A stretch of 64,000 nucleotides of DNA from Prostheceraeus crozeri (lineage: Eukaryota > Platyhelminthes > Polycladida > Euryleptidae), in contig CAJQUW010006340.1 in assembly GCA_907163375.1 (NCBI GenBank), forward strand, positions 620,001 through 684,000, read 5' to 3'. The number at the start of each line of letters is the position of its first letter. Positions within the stretch are counted from its first letter, which is position 1. Below, in pieces: positions 10,777-21,199 of this stretch. The notes below the pieces were generated by a model that saw nothing but the letters and a program-made list of their open reading frames with translations, had not been told where the DNA came from and made no database searches. Both the position numbers and the translations under genes were made by a program.

Positions 10777-12294
10777 TTACTTTCGACGTCCAAAAATTAA
10801 CTCTACAAAAAATCTGATAATAAATTCCATGAGTTCAAAGACGCTAATGAAGCTAAGTCCGAGCCACAAACCGAGAATTCCACCAACATCGGACAGAAAT
10901 TCAGAGAGGGGATATTCCCATTCCTCAAATGTAAGAGTACATTTTTTACTCTTTCTGAAGAAATCTACAATTGCAAAATTATCAAAAATGAATCGCTCTG
11001 TGACATTTGGCGCAACTCGTGCATTAGGGAGTTTTTTCGAATGTTCCCGTAATCGATCCCTGCGCTCTTTATTCATTTTCCTGGGCCAAATTGTACTTCG
11101 TCGAATGAAAGTATAATCTATTTGACGGCATTTTGGCTTAAAATACTGTGAGCATTCATGATCCAAAATATCTTCAAATTCACCATTCTCATCGTATTTT
11201 TTAGCTATACTCTCCAAGCAATTAATATTTGAAAGAATTTCCTTGGCACTAAAAATACTTGTATTCAAACATAGCTTGGGGATGTCATCGCCTAGCTTAT
11301 AGATTGGAAGACGTTGATTATAACATCCACAATGTTCCAGATATAATCGTTGGGATAATTGAAACCGGCAATCTTCATAACCACCCGAGTATTGTTTAGA
11401 GGTTTGCATTTTAGAGTCATACAGTTCCACTGAAAAATCATGATCACTGCAATTCTTTATTCGCCTTACATGACTTTCACCTATTTGAATTTGAGTTGTG
11501 GTACCCGGAGTGATAAAATATATGCTTGAATATGTTAAGGTAGTGTTTGGTCTGCTGATGAATAGGAACAATTTGCGGCTTTGATATCCAAAATTGAAAA
11601 AGCGATAGCTCTCCAAATCAAGTATTAAAAACAACTTGATGCTGTAAAGGTTTGATAGTTTTGTTATGTTGGCTCTGGTGAATGCACGTTCGGGCTTTAG
11701 TGTATAACATGGCATGGGGAATTTCAAAGATACCAAGTGGTTGTCGAAAATCGGCTCAAAATTTCTGATGACATCATAGAGACCAAAGTTCTCAGAGGTT
11801 GAGGCAATCTTTTTACGCATACGAAATTGCATTCGCAATTGATAAATGATTCCATGCACTGCAGGCTCAAAGAAGTCAAGCGGAGAAACTGATGATAAAA
11901 TCAATTCTTGAATTAATCTAATTGAGCTGTTTTTAGCAAGATACTTCGCCGTCTCCGTCGCATTTTTCAAATACGATGGCCAGTGCTCTTTTAAGCTTGG
12001 CTTGTACCAGAAAGGGATTGGGTTAGAAGGATTGCAGACAGTTATATGAGGCCATTGAAAAGTTGCATATTCACGATTTATCTGTGTCAATATTGGTTCC
12101 TGCTTCAACTGTCTCAGAAGACTTGTGAAATTGATTACGAAGCCAATCAGTCCGGCAGTAAACAGTAATAACCAAAATAGTCTCAACAAAATTCGAGATT
12201 CTCCCGCGGCTTTGGAGAGTGCTGCCAAGTTGTTGTTTGATAGAAGGTGGAGGAAAATTGTCCAGTTGTTTCTCGGATTGGCAGTAGAATTCAT
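10777..12294 (-). CDS. DEG/ENaC family sodium channel subunit (gene 1)
   Basis: A single uninterrupted 505-residue frame, close to the usual 500-700 residues. A short cytoplasmic N-terminus leads to TM1 (about 37-60). Next comes the post-TM1 signature WPHITVCNP, then a large extracellular domain with many cysteines (DCRFQLSQR...HCGC, CLN, CLES, HECS, KC) and several N-glycosylation sites. The TM2 region (about 466-497) contains GLWLGLS, the family's G-x-S selectivity filter. Such channels are trimers in the plasma membrane, passing sodium in response to peptides, protons or force. The His-Gly gating motif before TM1 is replaced (LAALSKAA). The ligand cannot be told. The gene is intronless and its closest visible relative is gene 2 at 48,466-49,995. 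Confidence 0.95.
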   Translation of the reverse strand: MNSTANPRNNWTIFLHLLSNNNLAALSKAAGESRILLRLFWLLLFTAGLIGFVINFTSLLRQLKQEPILTQINREYATFQWPHITVCNPSNPIPFWYKPSLKEHWPSYLKNATETAKYLAKNSSIRLIQELILSSVSPLDFFEPAVHGIIYQLRMQFRMRKKIASTSENFGLYDVIRNFEPIFDNHLVSLKFPMPCYTLKPERAFTRANITKLSNLYSIKLFLILDLESYRFFNFGYQSRKLFLFISRPNTTLTYSSIYFITPGTTTQIQIGESHVRRIKNCSDHDFSVELYDSKMQTSKQYSGGYEDCRFQLSQRLYLEHCGCYNQRLPIYKLGDDIPKLCLNTSIFSAKEILSNINCLESIAKKYDENGEFEDILDHECSQYFKPKCRQIDYTFIRRSTIWPRKMNKERRDRLREHSKKLPNARVAPNVTERFIFDNFAIVDFFRKSKKCTLTFEEWEYPLSEFLSDVGGILGLWLGLSFISVFELMEFIIRFFVELIFGRRK

Positions 12295-13399
12295 ATGTGT
12301 CCTAGCACTGATGAATCGGTATACTGAAGCTTCGCTGCCTATTTTTAAGCTCTTTATACATGCAGACAGAAAGGCAGAAGCAAAGAATACGAGAAAATAT
12401 TAAAACTGCAAATCACTGTCCTCATACGAGATCGTAATACTAATTTAGCAATTTTCCATCCTCTTTCATGCATCATTCTTCATGTACTCTCTTAATAGTC
12501 GATTTTCCATGTGAACGCAATTCGATTATGGTGCGATGGTTTTTCTTTCAATTTCAGTGTCCTCACTGTTTTCAATATTTGAGAAATCATAATCTCAATT
12601 GCTTTTTATGGAAAATGAAAGCGCTCCTCATCTCATATATTCATGGAAATGACACTCACCATAATGTGATTGTAATCAATTTGATTGGATGCGATTGTCT
12701 AACACAACAATTAATTTTCAACTGGAAGACCTGATGACTACCCAATTTGTTTTCCATTCAATCTGTAGCATTTCGCAGCTGTCAGTATCCGTTCAGATGT
12801 TCAGAACATCCTCGATGCCTTGAACTTCGACATTGCATGACTAGAATATGATCGAGGTCAAAATCGAGACATTACAAAAATCAGAAAAAACCGGATTTTT
12901 TAGGAATTCAGAAAGATTCAGTGAAGTTGTTATGGCACGGTTGGAAGTGATGCAGTGTTGGATTTCTTTGAACGAGTGTGTGTCAGAGCACTTATGAATT
13001 GGCTTCAGTGTAATAACTAGAGTTGGGGAATGGGAATACTTATGTAATGAATGAATGCATGTACTGCTGATAAAGTTACTGCTGAGCGAAGTATGTAGAA
13101 TTCAAGACTTTCTTGACATTTCACAGTTCATGAGAGAAGACACACCCGGAAAGAAAGATAATTTTACCTTCTTATAATTACAGAGAGGCAGTCTATAGTG
13201 CGAAGAGTAATGAACCCTTTTAGGTAAATACTTATGAAGAAGGTGACCATTGTTCTTTGAAATCTTTTTGAACAATATCTTGCTTATTTCAAATCGTCTC
13301 TCACGAAGATCCTGTGCAAATAATGATTCATCCTTGCCATCTTGATCACTCGTGATAAATTTTAGTGCTCTCTTCTGTATTCAGTTGATTTTACTTCCC
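12295..13399. other. Upstream region of DEG/ENaC gene 1; no gene recognised
   Basis: The stretch includes the 5' flank of the minus-strand channel gene and then unassigned sequence up to the LINE. The 12,468-12,734 open frame has no recognisable domain. I could not define a promoter with confidence. Confidence 0.4.
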
Positions 13400-13415
13400 A
13401 ACCTTTTTGGCAAGA

Positions 13416-14400
13416 CTACGGACAGGCGGACAAGGAAATCGGACGGGCGTATGCCATCAAAGATCTAGTCAAAACATAATGTGTAGTCACAGGATCTTTT
13501 CTTGCTGCATATCGCTTTGCTTTCCTTAAGATATAAAATCGCCGATTGCACTTTGAGACAGCATCTCTGATGTGATCATTCCATGTAAGCTTGCGGTTGA
13601 CCGTCACACCCAACACCTTCAATTTGGGCTTCATTGGTAAAGTGATATCATAGTTGCATTCTTTATCGTTCTTCATACAACAAATGATGCTTGATTTTTC
13701 CCAATTCAACGCAAGATCATTTAGAGTGCACCAGTCTTCGACATTCTGAATTTCTTGGTTGATATAGGTTGCAAGAGTCTTCTTAGGACAATGCTTTGAG
13801 AGAGGCAATATTAAACTTACATTTATGTCGTCAGCATACGTGACCTCTCTTGTTTCGTCGCACATAGGTTTAGCATCAGATATAAAAATAGCAAAAATTG
13901 CCAGACCCAAAACTGATCCCTGTGGCACACCTCGACTCATATTCATAGGTCTTGAAAAAGCACCATCAATTTTCACAATGCAGGTACGATCGCAAGGATA
14001 GCTGTACAAAAAATTGACAAGACCATTTGGAAAAATCAGCGAAATAAATTTTTCTAGCGTCAAATCATGATATACAGAATCAAAGACAGCGAACAGATCG
14101 AAAGAGATTATAGCAGCACTGTCAGGATTGTCGTAGAAATTGTACATATTCTCCATCATTTCGGCAAGCGCAGTTGTCGTGATATGATTTTTACGGAAAC
14201 CATGTTGGGAGTTGCCATAAAATTTCTCAAAAGTAGGCCTCAAAAAACCTTTGCCTGCGTTGACAATGTGCAAAAAGGTCGAAATCTGCTTATGTCAGCA
14301 GGAGAAGTCTCTGGAACGGGTGAAATCACGGATCTCTTCCATGCATTTGGGTATAACTGCTGTGATATATAGGCATCAAATACTATTTGAGTGGCATAGA
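13416..14400 (-). pseudogene. LINE reverse transcriptase domain
   Basis: A frame of 285 codons is open at 13,416-14,273. Just upstream the frame region reads like PETSPADISRFRPF, the usual RT entry motif. Within it are FDLFAVFDSV (catalytic Asp region), SRGVPQGSVLG, and the active site YADDINVSL, followed by LKVLGVTVNRKLTWNDHI. This is the typical set of Jockey/CR1-group RTs. The C-terminal end and the upstream join are out of frame, so it is inactive. Confidence 0.9.
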
Positions 14401-14610
14401 TAATTATGGGGCCATTTTAATGTATATCTTGGTTGGGATGGAATATTGACCAGCAGATTTACGCATTGATAAATTCTGAAGCTGCTTTTACAACATGCTC
14501 AGGTATTGTGAAATTCCAGTCATCAGAATCATCTATTTGGCGATATGGATGAAACCCATTTGATGATTTTATAAAGTTCGGCTATAGCTTGTCTGCAATC
14601 AGATTTGCAA

Positions 14611-14931
14611 CTACAGTTGGACCGCCAAATTTTGAAACCATATTGCTTCAACCACAATTTTCTGACCTGTTGTTTGATTCACAGCCTTCCAAGCAGTTTG
14701 ATCATCCTTCATGCGTTTGATGTAGAGTCGCTTCGATTTATCTATTTCAAGTTTTACTTTTATTTGTAATTGCTTACATTTAGACCAACTTTGTGTTCGG
14801 CAAGCTTCCCATCTTTGATCTATCAGTGATTTTGTGAGTGGGAACAACCAATCTTTGTCTGTAGATGACATTGATACTTCGCGATGAGGAATGCATTCAT
14901 TGACAATCTGAAGGATATGATGGCTAAACAC
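14611..14931 (-). pseudogene. LINE ORF2 linker between endonuclease and RT
   Basis: A frame of 106 codons contains VNECIPHREV, followed by a basic helical stretch (LTKSLIDQRWEACRTQ... and KRLYIKRM). Linkers of this kind lie between endonuclease and RT in Jockey/CR1-group elements. It lies in the expected position and strand and is a fragment. Confidence 0.75.
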
Positions 14932-15132
14932 GTTGCATCAAGTGAACTTGGAAACAAGATATCCCAATCAGTCTGTCTCAGCATAGAACATATAGCGTTG
15001 TAAATTCGATGTGCGGTAGTCAGACGTTATGTACTTTATTGCTGTGATTTGTTTCACATGACATATTAGGGGGAATAGAAGAAATTAAATGATCAGATTT
15101 CCCAATAGGATAGTAATACCTGACACAGCCAG

Positions 15133-15433
15133 ATGTGTATACATCGAAATTGACCATACGACGGAAGATCATAATGATTTTCAACAAAAAAGTGCAGGAA
15201 AAACTCCCCAAAGGTTACGGTCGTCGATGTATTGAAATTAAATTAGACCATGACAGATCTTCGGCGTCCAACGCCTTCGGTGGTCAATCTTAGCGTGTTT
15301 TATTGCAAGATTGACCACCGAAGGCGCTGGACGCCGAAGATCTGTCGTGCACTAATTTAATTTCAATACATCGACGACCGCAACCTTTGGGGAGTTTTTC
15401 CTGCACTTTTTTTGTTGAAAATGTGTATACATC
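15133..15433 (-). mobile_element. Foldback element 2, likely minimal Penelope-type insertion, inside the LINE
   Basis: A 13-bp target duplication, ATGTGTATACATC, lies at 15,133-15,145 and 15,421-15,433. Between the copies are a one-sided tail (15,146-15,178), a left arm (15,179-15,291), a 15-nt loop and a right arm (15,307-15,420). The arms are inverted copies with few differences by eye. Compared with foldback element 1 the tail is on the other side, so this copy is in minus orientation. Its arm carries GGCG, loop, CGCC, GAAG, a degenerate hammerhead-like core. It interrupts the LINE, so it is younger than the LINE. Confidence 0.75.
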
Positions 15434-15925
15434 AGAAATGTTCTGTGAGACATTTGTGCCTCTTGATGATGTCATCCAAAATCAAATCATCACATAATTC
15501 TGTGCATTTAGATTGATTGAAATCCCCAAGGATCAGTAGATTGAACTCCGGCTTCGCAGTAAGGTGAACATCAATTGCATAATTGATTCTGTCTCGTAAT
15601 TCTTGTAGCAGTATCTGACTTTTATTGGGTGAATATGCAAGCATAACAAAAGAATTCGACATTGTGAAAGCTCAAGTGTGACATGTTCGACGAAATTCGA
15701 AAGAACTGTAAACGGAATGCCATTTTTTATGTATAATCCAACGCCACCACCCTTCTTACCCACACGATTTGTTCTGATGAGAGAGTACCCATTTACACAT
15801 ATGGAGGAATAGTCAACTGAGTTTTCAAGCCAAGTTTCAGTCAGACAAACGAGATCAGGATTCAATGACTTTCTTGTAGATGACAGTTCGTCAAATTTAC
15901 CAATGACTGAACGAACATTCGTCAA
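15432..15925 (-). pseudogene. LINE APE-type endonuclease domain
   Basis: The first frame (15,533-15,925) reads NVRSVIGKFDEL, DLVCLTETWLENS and GGGVGLYIKNG, matching the N-terminal half of APE endonucleases including the catalytic glutamate. The second frame (15,432-15,662) holds the C-terminal part with LLILGDFN. The two overlap in different frames, so a frameshift separates them. Confidence 0.88.
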
Positions 15926-16000
15926 GAAAAGTTTCGGGAATGCAAAGGTATGACTCGTTAAAATCCGTCGGGAAAATTTTCTTGTCTTGAAGTAAATAAG

Positions 16001-18926
16001 TCACTCTTTGATGTCACCTTGTTTTTCCAGATCATAACATCATCACCCAAAGTCTTGCGCCACTTCAATTCTTCGCGCAAAAGTTTTTGTTTGTGTTTGT
16101 CGGTAACCTGCGGCCCCCACGGCTACCACAGCAGTTGTTTGTAAAACTGAAACACAGTTATCATTGTTCCGGACTACATACTCTCGTGAACAACTGCTCA
16201 GCTGAATGAAGCTGGCAAAAGTAAGAAAGAGCTCAACTCGGATGCGCTTACCTTCAAGACGTCCTCTGACATTGACTGTTTATCTGACGCAGCAAATCAC
16301 CAACCTTGATATTAGTGAGCCAACAAGGAGACCGGGGACTATTTGATTTGCTATAGTTTCATTTATCACATGGTTTGTGCATTTTGAACTTTGTTTTTCA
16401 TAACGTTTTACAATGATTCTTACAATATACTTTCATCACGTTTAAGACACGATTTTGTCACCTTAATTATTTATTAGTATTGTTGCATGTAGTTGCCTCA
16501 TATAACTTGCTTCTTCTCTACATTTTGTCATTTCTGCGTAGTGGTTGCATATCTTAAATCTTGCATTGTCGTAATCTTATTTTAATTGTTTGGTTCATTT
16601 TTGTTGGATTTAATAGGACCTACGTAATCTGTGCATTTTGCATTATCTTCCTTGGTCGTTTACGTCTCTATTGAACGTAATCCACGTGCAGCATGTTTTA
16701 AAAGTTTGACCAATTATGAGGCATTTATTGACTTCTCCATCCATGACCAGAGTTGCGAGGATTTTCCACTTTATTTCTGTTGCAAGTCGATATGCATGTA
16801 CATGTCATGTTTCGCGAAATGTTGATAGAAACAACATCAAAGATTCCTTTTCGCATTGATTAACTATTTAAGGGGTTGCGGCCCGCGAGAAAACTAAACA
16901 TGATTCAGTGGCCCGTGGGTTGGTTTGGGCTACCGATCCCTGGCCTACACCCTTCGCAGTGATGACTCTTTTTTCCATCTAGAAGTGTTCCGCTGATTGT
17001 GAATTCTACTAGTACGAGTACAGTTATACCTGTGCCCATTCATGCAAGCTAGCGCGAGTAAAGTCTTCATCATGAACAAGCTGTAGGCCTATTTATTATC
17101 ATGTACCGGTAAGTTTACATTTTCGACGTATACATGGTTTTGTGCATAATTGACGATGAATCCAACAGTGAATTAGCCAGTCACAAGTCTCCATCTGAAA
17201 GTGATCATCCAAGTGGTCAAGATCTCGACCACTGTTTTGTGATGATTATAAAGGTATGGGAAAGATGTTGACAAATTTGTAGTGACATATACCTCTTAAA
17301 ACCATAAATCAAATATCATCACGAAATGAAGACCTTCGGAAATTTAGGAGTATGGGTGAGTACTATTTTTAATTGACTCAGTCATACATCCCATTAGTAA
17401 GTTACAAAACATGTGTATCAATCATTCCTAGATTTTGAAAGCATCAATGAGTCGTGCATCCGTGGCCGCAAGGCGGATGCATGAAAAAGCTAGGCATGAT
17501 TACTATTGTAGTAAATACGTGCTATGATTCATGTACATGTAGAAGTCTGTAGAAGTTTCTCGCTACAAACACAGATATTGGTCTTTAATTCAGAAGCTGA
17601 CAACAACGACGATTGTTGGCGGCTCTGGGACGGCATCAATGCAATAATGCCGCACATCATTCACTACAATACGCGTTATCAGCCAAGCTATGTTCACTAG
17701 CCCTCATTTTGACACGTGCTTATTTTCTCTGAGACACGAGTTAGCCTTAACTTCAATCGTAATGCAAAGCTAAAAAAACATAAGCAAACCAATAATTTGT
17801 GTGTAGCCACTTCTCTTTCAGTGATTAAAAATATACTTACCGTTGAGATTTGGCGCTAGGACTTTTCAAAGTTTGAAAATAATGCTAAAAATATTTTCAC
17901 TTGGGACTGTAGAAATAATATCGTTTAAATCAGAATTTTGCTAAATCGAAAAACGCTAATTATCGGCATACTTTCGCAAAACATATTTGAAAAGTCCACG
18001 GCTATAAGCTTTGACGATCGATTTTCAACGAATTTAATAATGCGGAACATGTTTTAAAGTCGAGTTCCTGTATATACATGGCAATAAGCTCTGCAAGACA
18101 CGGTCATTTTGATGAAAGACTTTTCGACTAAAAGTAATCCCCTGAACTTAAAACGCTGATTCATATTTAGAATATTGTTCCAAGTCAATCAGAAACAAAA
18201 TATGATCAATGATCCACATAAGTGGGATGCAAGTAAACAAATCGCTGACATCATGGCGTCGAAGTTGAATAACTTATTAAGATTTTACTGATTGGAAAAG
18301 CGAAGTTTTTAAAGCTATCATCAGTAAGTGGAAGTGTCAATCAAACTTAAGATCTAGGAATGTACATTGTACATTCATTCAAGGCATTACTTGCAGTCAT
18401 CCAACTATCGATAGGCAAGTTCTCAGAAGGGCAATCCGTATTGACAACCTTTTAATACCCAGAATGAATCCTTTCAGAATGATTTAATAATGTTGTTAAA
18501 GACTAAACGCTTACTCAACTAAATCAAACGCATACACATATTTCAGAAGTAGCAATGAACAGACATCAGATGGACATGAAACCGATTTCGAAAAACGTTT
18601 ATACCTGCGAGCATATTTAAAAATAGCTCAACAAGTGGCTGTCACCACAGATTCAAAGAAGATTAAATAATGTTTCAATCTTTTACAATTTGTTTGGAAT
18701 TCAATTCTCATTTTCATCGCTAGCCAGAAAGCGTGACTCATCACTCTCACGCATGCATAACTGACAGGTCACACATTTTTTCAAACAGATGGAGTTCTTT
18801 ACTATGCAGCTGTTGATCGGTGTCTGTGCATTGTATAGACTGCTTGTGTAGCCAGACGAGAACAATGCTGTGTGATCGAAAGACATAGAATTCAATCATT
18901 TTATTTGTTTTGCGTCTCCCAGTAAC
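16001..18926. other. Unassigned region with a possible hAT-type relic
   Basis: No gene is recognised. GGTAACCTGCGGCCCCC near 16,108 and, on the opposite strand near 16,942, CAGGGATCGGTAGCCC with GCGGGCCGCAACC resemble the two ends of a non-autonomous hAT-type element. The match is imperfect and I found no 8-bp target duplication. The rest is AT-rich unassigned sequence. Confidence 0.3.
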
Positions 18927-19212
18927 ATGCGAACTGCTGTACTGAAAGCTTGCCAGAAGGGCTATCTTAGCGGTCAAGCTGAGGCTTTGATTCGAAGTAG
19001 CCGATCAGTTGTCACCGTGTCGCAACAATTAAGGGTCCCCAAAAGTACTATTTACTTTTGGTTGCGAAGGGGCTGTCAGCGGCCTGATGGAAGGTTTTCT
19101 GGCCGACCAAGGCTGACTTCTCACAGGTCAAATCGCTACATCACCAGTGTGGTTGATAGTGATCACTTATCTTTTCATCTGAGCTTTCAGCAGGTTCAAA
19201 TATTTCTAGGGC
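18927..19212 (+). pseudogene. Tc1-type transposase, N-terminal part (split by the Polinton)
   Basis: The frame starts with ATG and encodes a paired-like helix-turn-helix region (ALIRSSRSVVTVSQQLRVPK, STIYFWLRRG) and GRFSGRPRLTSH, the typical hook between DNA-binding and catalytic parts in Tc1 transposases. The frame is cut at the TAGGGC target site. The remainder is at 44,316-45,040. The terminal inverted repeats of this copy could not be placed. Confidence 0.85.
19207..19212. repeat. Polinton target-site duplication, left
   Basis: TAGGGC here is repeated exactly at 44,310-44,315. Six base pairs is the standard Polinton duplication length, and it lies within Tc1 transposase coding sequence on both sides. 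Confidence 0.95.
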
Positions 19213-19463
19213 AGTAGCAAATTCTAGCCCCTTACACCACAATTTGACGAAAGGTCATGACCTGCTCTTTCATCGGAGCACACACCCACGCATCAGAGCA
19301 CGGAGCACACACCCACGCATCAGAGCACGGAGCACACGCCCACGCATCGGCGCACTTGGGGTATGAGCACGGAGCACCAATCGGAGCACGCGGCGCCGAG
19401 CACGTGTGATGAGTCACAGCACGGTATATAGGGAAAGGCGCTGTCAGAGAAAATCATTCTCAT
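19213..19463 (+). repeat. Polinton left terminal inverted repeat
   Basis: The repeat matches 44,060-44,309 in reverse complement with about six differences. It contains about three tandem units of 27 bp built on GAGCACGGAGCACAC, a further cluster of GAGCAC words, and a TATA box (19,425-19,430) just before the first gene. The TIR therefore doubles as a promoter pointing inward. Confidence 0.95.
19275..19430 (+). promoter_or_regulatory. TIR promoter with GGAGCAC array and TATA box (left)
   Basis: An array of GAGCAC-type words ends with CGGAGCACCAATCGGAGCAC (19,370-19,389). TATATA follows at 19,425-19,430, about 37 bp before the first ATG at 19,467. A near-identical 20-mer precedes a TATA box at 27.1-27.2 kb inside the element. 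I infer sites for a factor acting on several element promoters. Confidence 0.6.
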
Positions 19464-19466
19464 CAT

Positions 19467-19886
19467 ATGTCGAAAACATTAACGTTACGCCCTCTGGCTG
19501 AGACACGTCATCCCAAGGAGGAGATATCCTATACACCTTATTCATCGAAAGACTTTATTGTGGAACGAGACTGTAATACACTGTATATTATTCCGACAAA
19601 GGAGAAGAGTGTGTCGTTAGAGAAGATTATTGCAGAGCTTCGTATTCAGTTGCTGAATGTAATACTGTATGGACCGCGCTTCTTGTTTGATATTCGAACA
19701 TCTGCAAAGTTCCCCAAAGGTGCACTGGACGTGTCCTATCGCTATTTGAACATTGGTGACGATTGGGACGTGGAAGAACTGACTGATTCGTTGCAGAAGA
19801 AGTTACGTTCTCAATTGGAGTGTCGTTATTTTGGAGGAATCTTGTGTATGCAGATTGACATTGGGTTTGGTTCATTGTTTACGTAA
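19467..19886 (+). CDS. Polinton accessory protein, unknown function
   Basis: A 139-residue frame directly behind the left TIR promoter. I recognise no family. It has alternating charged and hydrophobic segments with no membrane segment. It resembles the 132-residue protein at 23,646-24,044 in overall order: an N-terminal DF-V segment, a LYIIP/LIIYP strand, a helical middle and a C-terminal strand-rich part. A distant paralogue pair is possible. Being first behind the TIR promoter suggests early expression. Looks open throughout. Confidence 0.6.
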   Translation: MSKTLTLRPLAETRHPKEEISYTPYSSKDFIVERDCNTLYIIPTKEKSVSLEKIIAELRIQLLNVILYGPRFLFDIRTSAKFPKGALDVSYRYLNIGDDWDVEELTDSLQKKLRSQLECRYFGGILCMQIDIGFGSLFT

Positions 19887-19911
19887 GATACATTATCTGA
19901 ACCACGATATA

Positions 19912-20826
19912 ATGGAGCCACCAACAAAGAAGAGGCGAACCACAGTCCGTCCCCGCCCTCAACCCTATTATGAGTGCGAGTTTTGCAATAAACGCTTCCG
20001 ACTGTTTTCACAATGCATCCGTCATGGACGCAAGGAGATAGGGAAGGAGTATTGCGATCGTTGTGGGAAATGGTGGACTACCGATCATCAGTGCTCACTG
20101 GATAGGGGTTATTGGGGCGACAAGGAGAGTGAGTTCACCTGCCTGTTTTGCAAACAAGACTATAATATGGAAGCTTACCATAAACACCCATGTGTGAGTC
20201 GGTGCAGGTACTGTGATGAGAAGATACAGGAGGAGGAGAATGAATGGAATGAACATTTATGTCCCTATTTGAGCATGTATATGCCCACTGAACCCTTGGA
20301 CCCGAATCGCCCAGTGGAGTCGGAGAGTACGAATTCATATCCGTACGACTTGTCAAAAGTGAAGTTGGCACGCTGTCCCTGGTGTCATAACATGTACCAA
20401 GCACTCTTCTTATGGGAACATGTTTGCAAAAAACATAAGGAGGTGTGTGGAAGGAAACCGTCGTGGAGCAAGACGAATGAGGCATGCGACAACTTCGTCT
20501 ATATGTGTGTTTGTGGTGAGATGCTGCACCGTGACGTGGAGGAAGAGAAGGTCCGTCAATTTGTCTCGCTGCATAAGGAGAATATGGCCAAGAAGATATG
20601 GAAAAATCAGCGCGAAAAGTTGAAACGGATATATGAGAGTCAACCGAATCCACCCAAGGAGGGGAACAGTGTCCCCCAAGCCTCGCTTCGACCAGAGAAT
20701 AGAAATCGGGACCCACGCAAATATTTATTTGACTTTAGTAAGAAACGAGGGAGACCTCTGAAACCCATTGTTTTGAAGAACCAATTGAATTGGTTCACGT
20801 ATAATGTAGATTTGGATGATGAATAA
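19912..20826 (+). CDS. Polinton zinc-finger protein related to the polB N-terminal module
   Basis: I chose the ATG at 19,912 because it clears the upstream gene and gives a basic start (EPPTKKRRTT). The 304-residue protein has Cys/His clusters: YECEFCNKRF...H, YCDRCGKWW...HQC, FTCLFCKQDYNMEAYHKH, CRYCDEKI...HLCPY, and later CPWCHNMYQ...H and MCVCGEML. The middle clusters match the start of the polB region at the far right end (CLDCDGSFDVEAYHKHACVGRCRYCD...HLCPY). A duplication of the polymerase zinc-finger module into a separate gene is the simplest reading. A DNA-binding or replication role is inferred. An AATAAA follows the stop. Confidence 0.75.
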   Translation: MEPPTKKRRTTVRPRPQPYYECEFCNKRFRLFSQCIRHGRKEIGKEYCDRCGKWWTTDHQCSLDRGYWGDKESEFTCLFCKQDYNMEAYHKHPCVSRCRYCDEKIQEEENEWNEHLCPYLSMYMPTEPLDPNRPVESESTNSYPYDLSKVKLARCPWCHNMYQALFLWEHVCKKHKEVCGRKPSWSKTNEACDNFVYMCVCGEMLHRDVEEEKVRQFVSLHKENMAKKIWKNQREKLKRIYESQPNPPKEGNSVPQASLRPENRNRDPRKYLFDFSKKRGRPLKPIVLKNQLNWFTYNVDLDDE

Positions 20827-20888
20827 ATGTAGTGATCAATCTCCTATTTTTGTAACTAAGTTATGATTGGGAAGCGTAAACATTAATC

Positions 20889-21170
20889 ATGACACGCCGT
20901 AAACGACGCCAGAGAGGAGGAACTGTAAGACATGTGGAACGGTATATAAAATCTCAACTGCATCGTAGAGGACGTGAAGCTTTTCATAGACATAAAGGCG
21001 AATTGATTCGACTTCATTTGGGCAATACGTTGTTGCCAGCAGCGTGGCGACCACGTTATAAATCCAATAATCAAATGATAAAGGAAGAATGGCAACGGTT
21101 GAAACGTGATCTAAATAGGAACAAGTTGGGAAAGTTAAAGACGTTAGGGAAACTATTAATGAAGAACTAA
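20889..21170 (+). CDS. Polinton small basic protein
   Basis: A 93-residue, strongly basic frame (starts TRRKRRQRGG) with a helical Arg/Lys-rich body. I recognise no family. Position just before the pX-like gene and its charge fit a DNA-condensing or virion core protein, which is inference only. Confidence 0.5.
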   Translation: MTRRKRRQRGGTVRHVERYIKSQLHRRGREAFHRHKGELIRLHLGNTLLPAAWRPRYKSNNQMIKEEWQRLKRDLNRNKLGKLKTLGKLLMKN

Positions 21171-21199
21171 GTAGAGACATCTAGCCTATCACGGTAATC

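Larger units (their letters stand above)
13400..16000 (-). mobile_element. Jockey/CR1-type LINE, decayed, interrupted by foldback element 2
   Basis: Read on the minus strand, the order is an APE-type endonuclease (about 15,925-15,432), a linker region, and a reverse transcriptase (about 14,400-13,416). This is the order of ORF2 in APE-bearing LINEs. The coding sequence is broken by frameshifts and by an insertion at 15,133-15,433. I see no intact 5' end or clear 3' tail, so the copy is old and inactive. Confidence 0.88.

Noticed and set aside
20135-20716. Minus-strand open frame of 193 codons in the zinc-finger gene
   Set aside because: It is a shadow of the plus-strand zinc-finger gene, which has clear Cys/His motifs.
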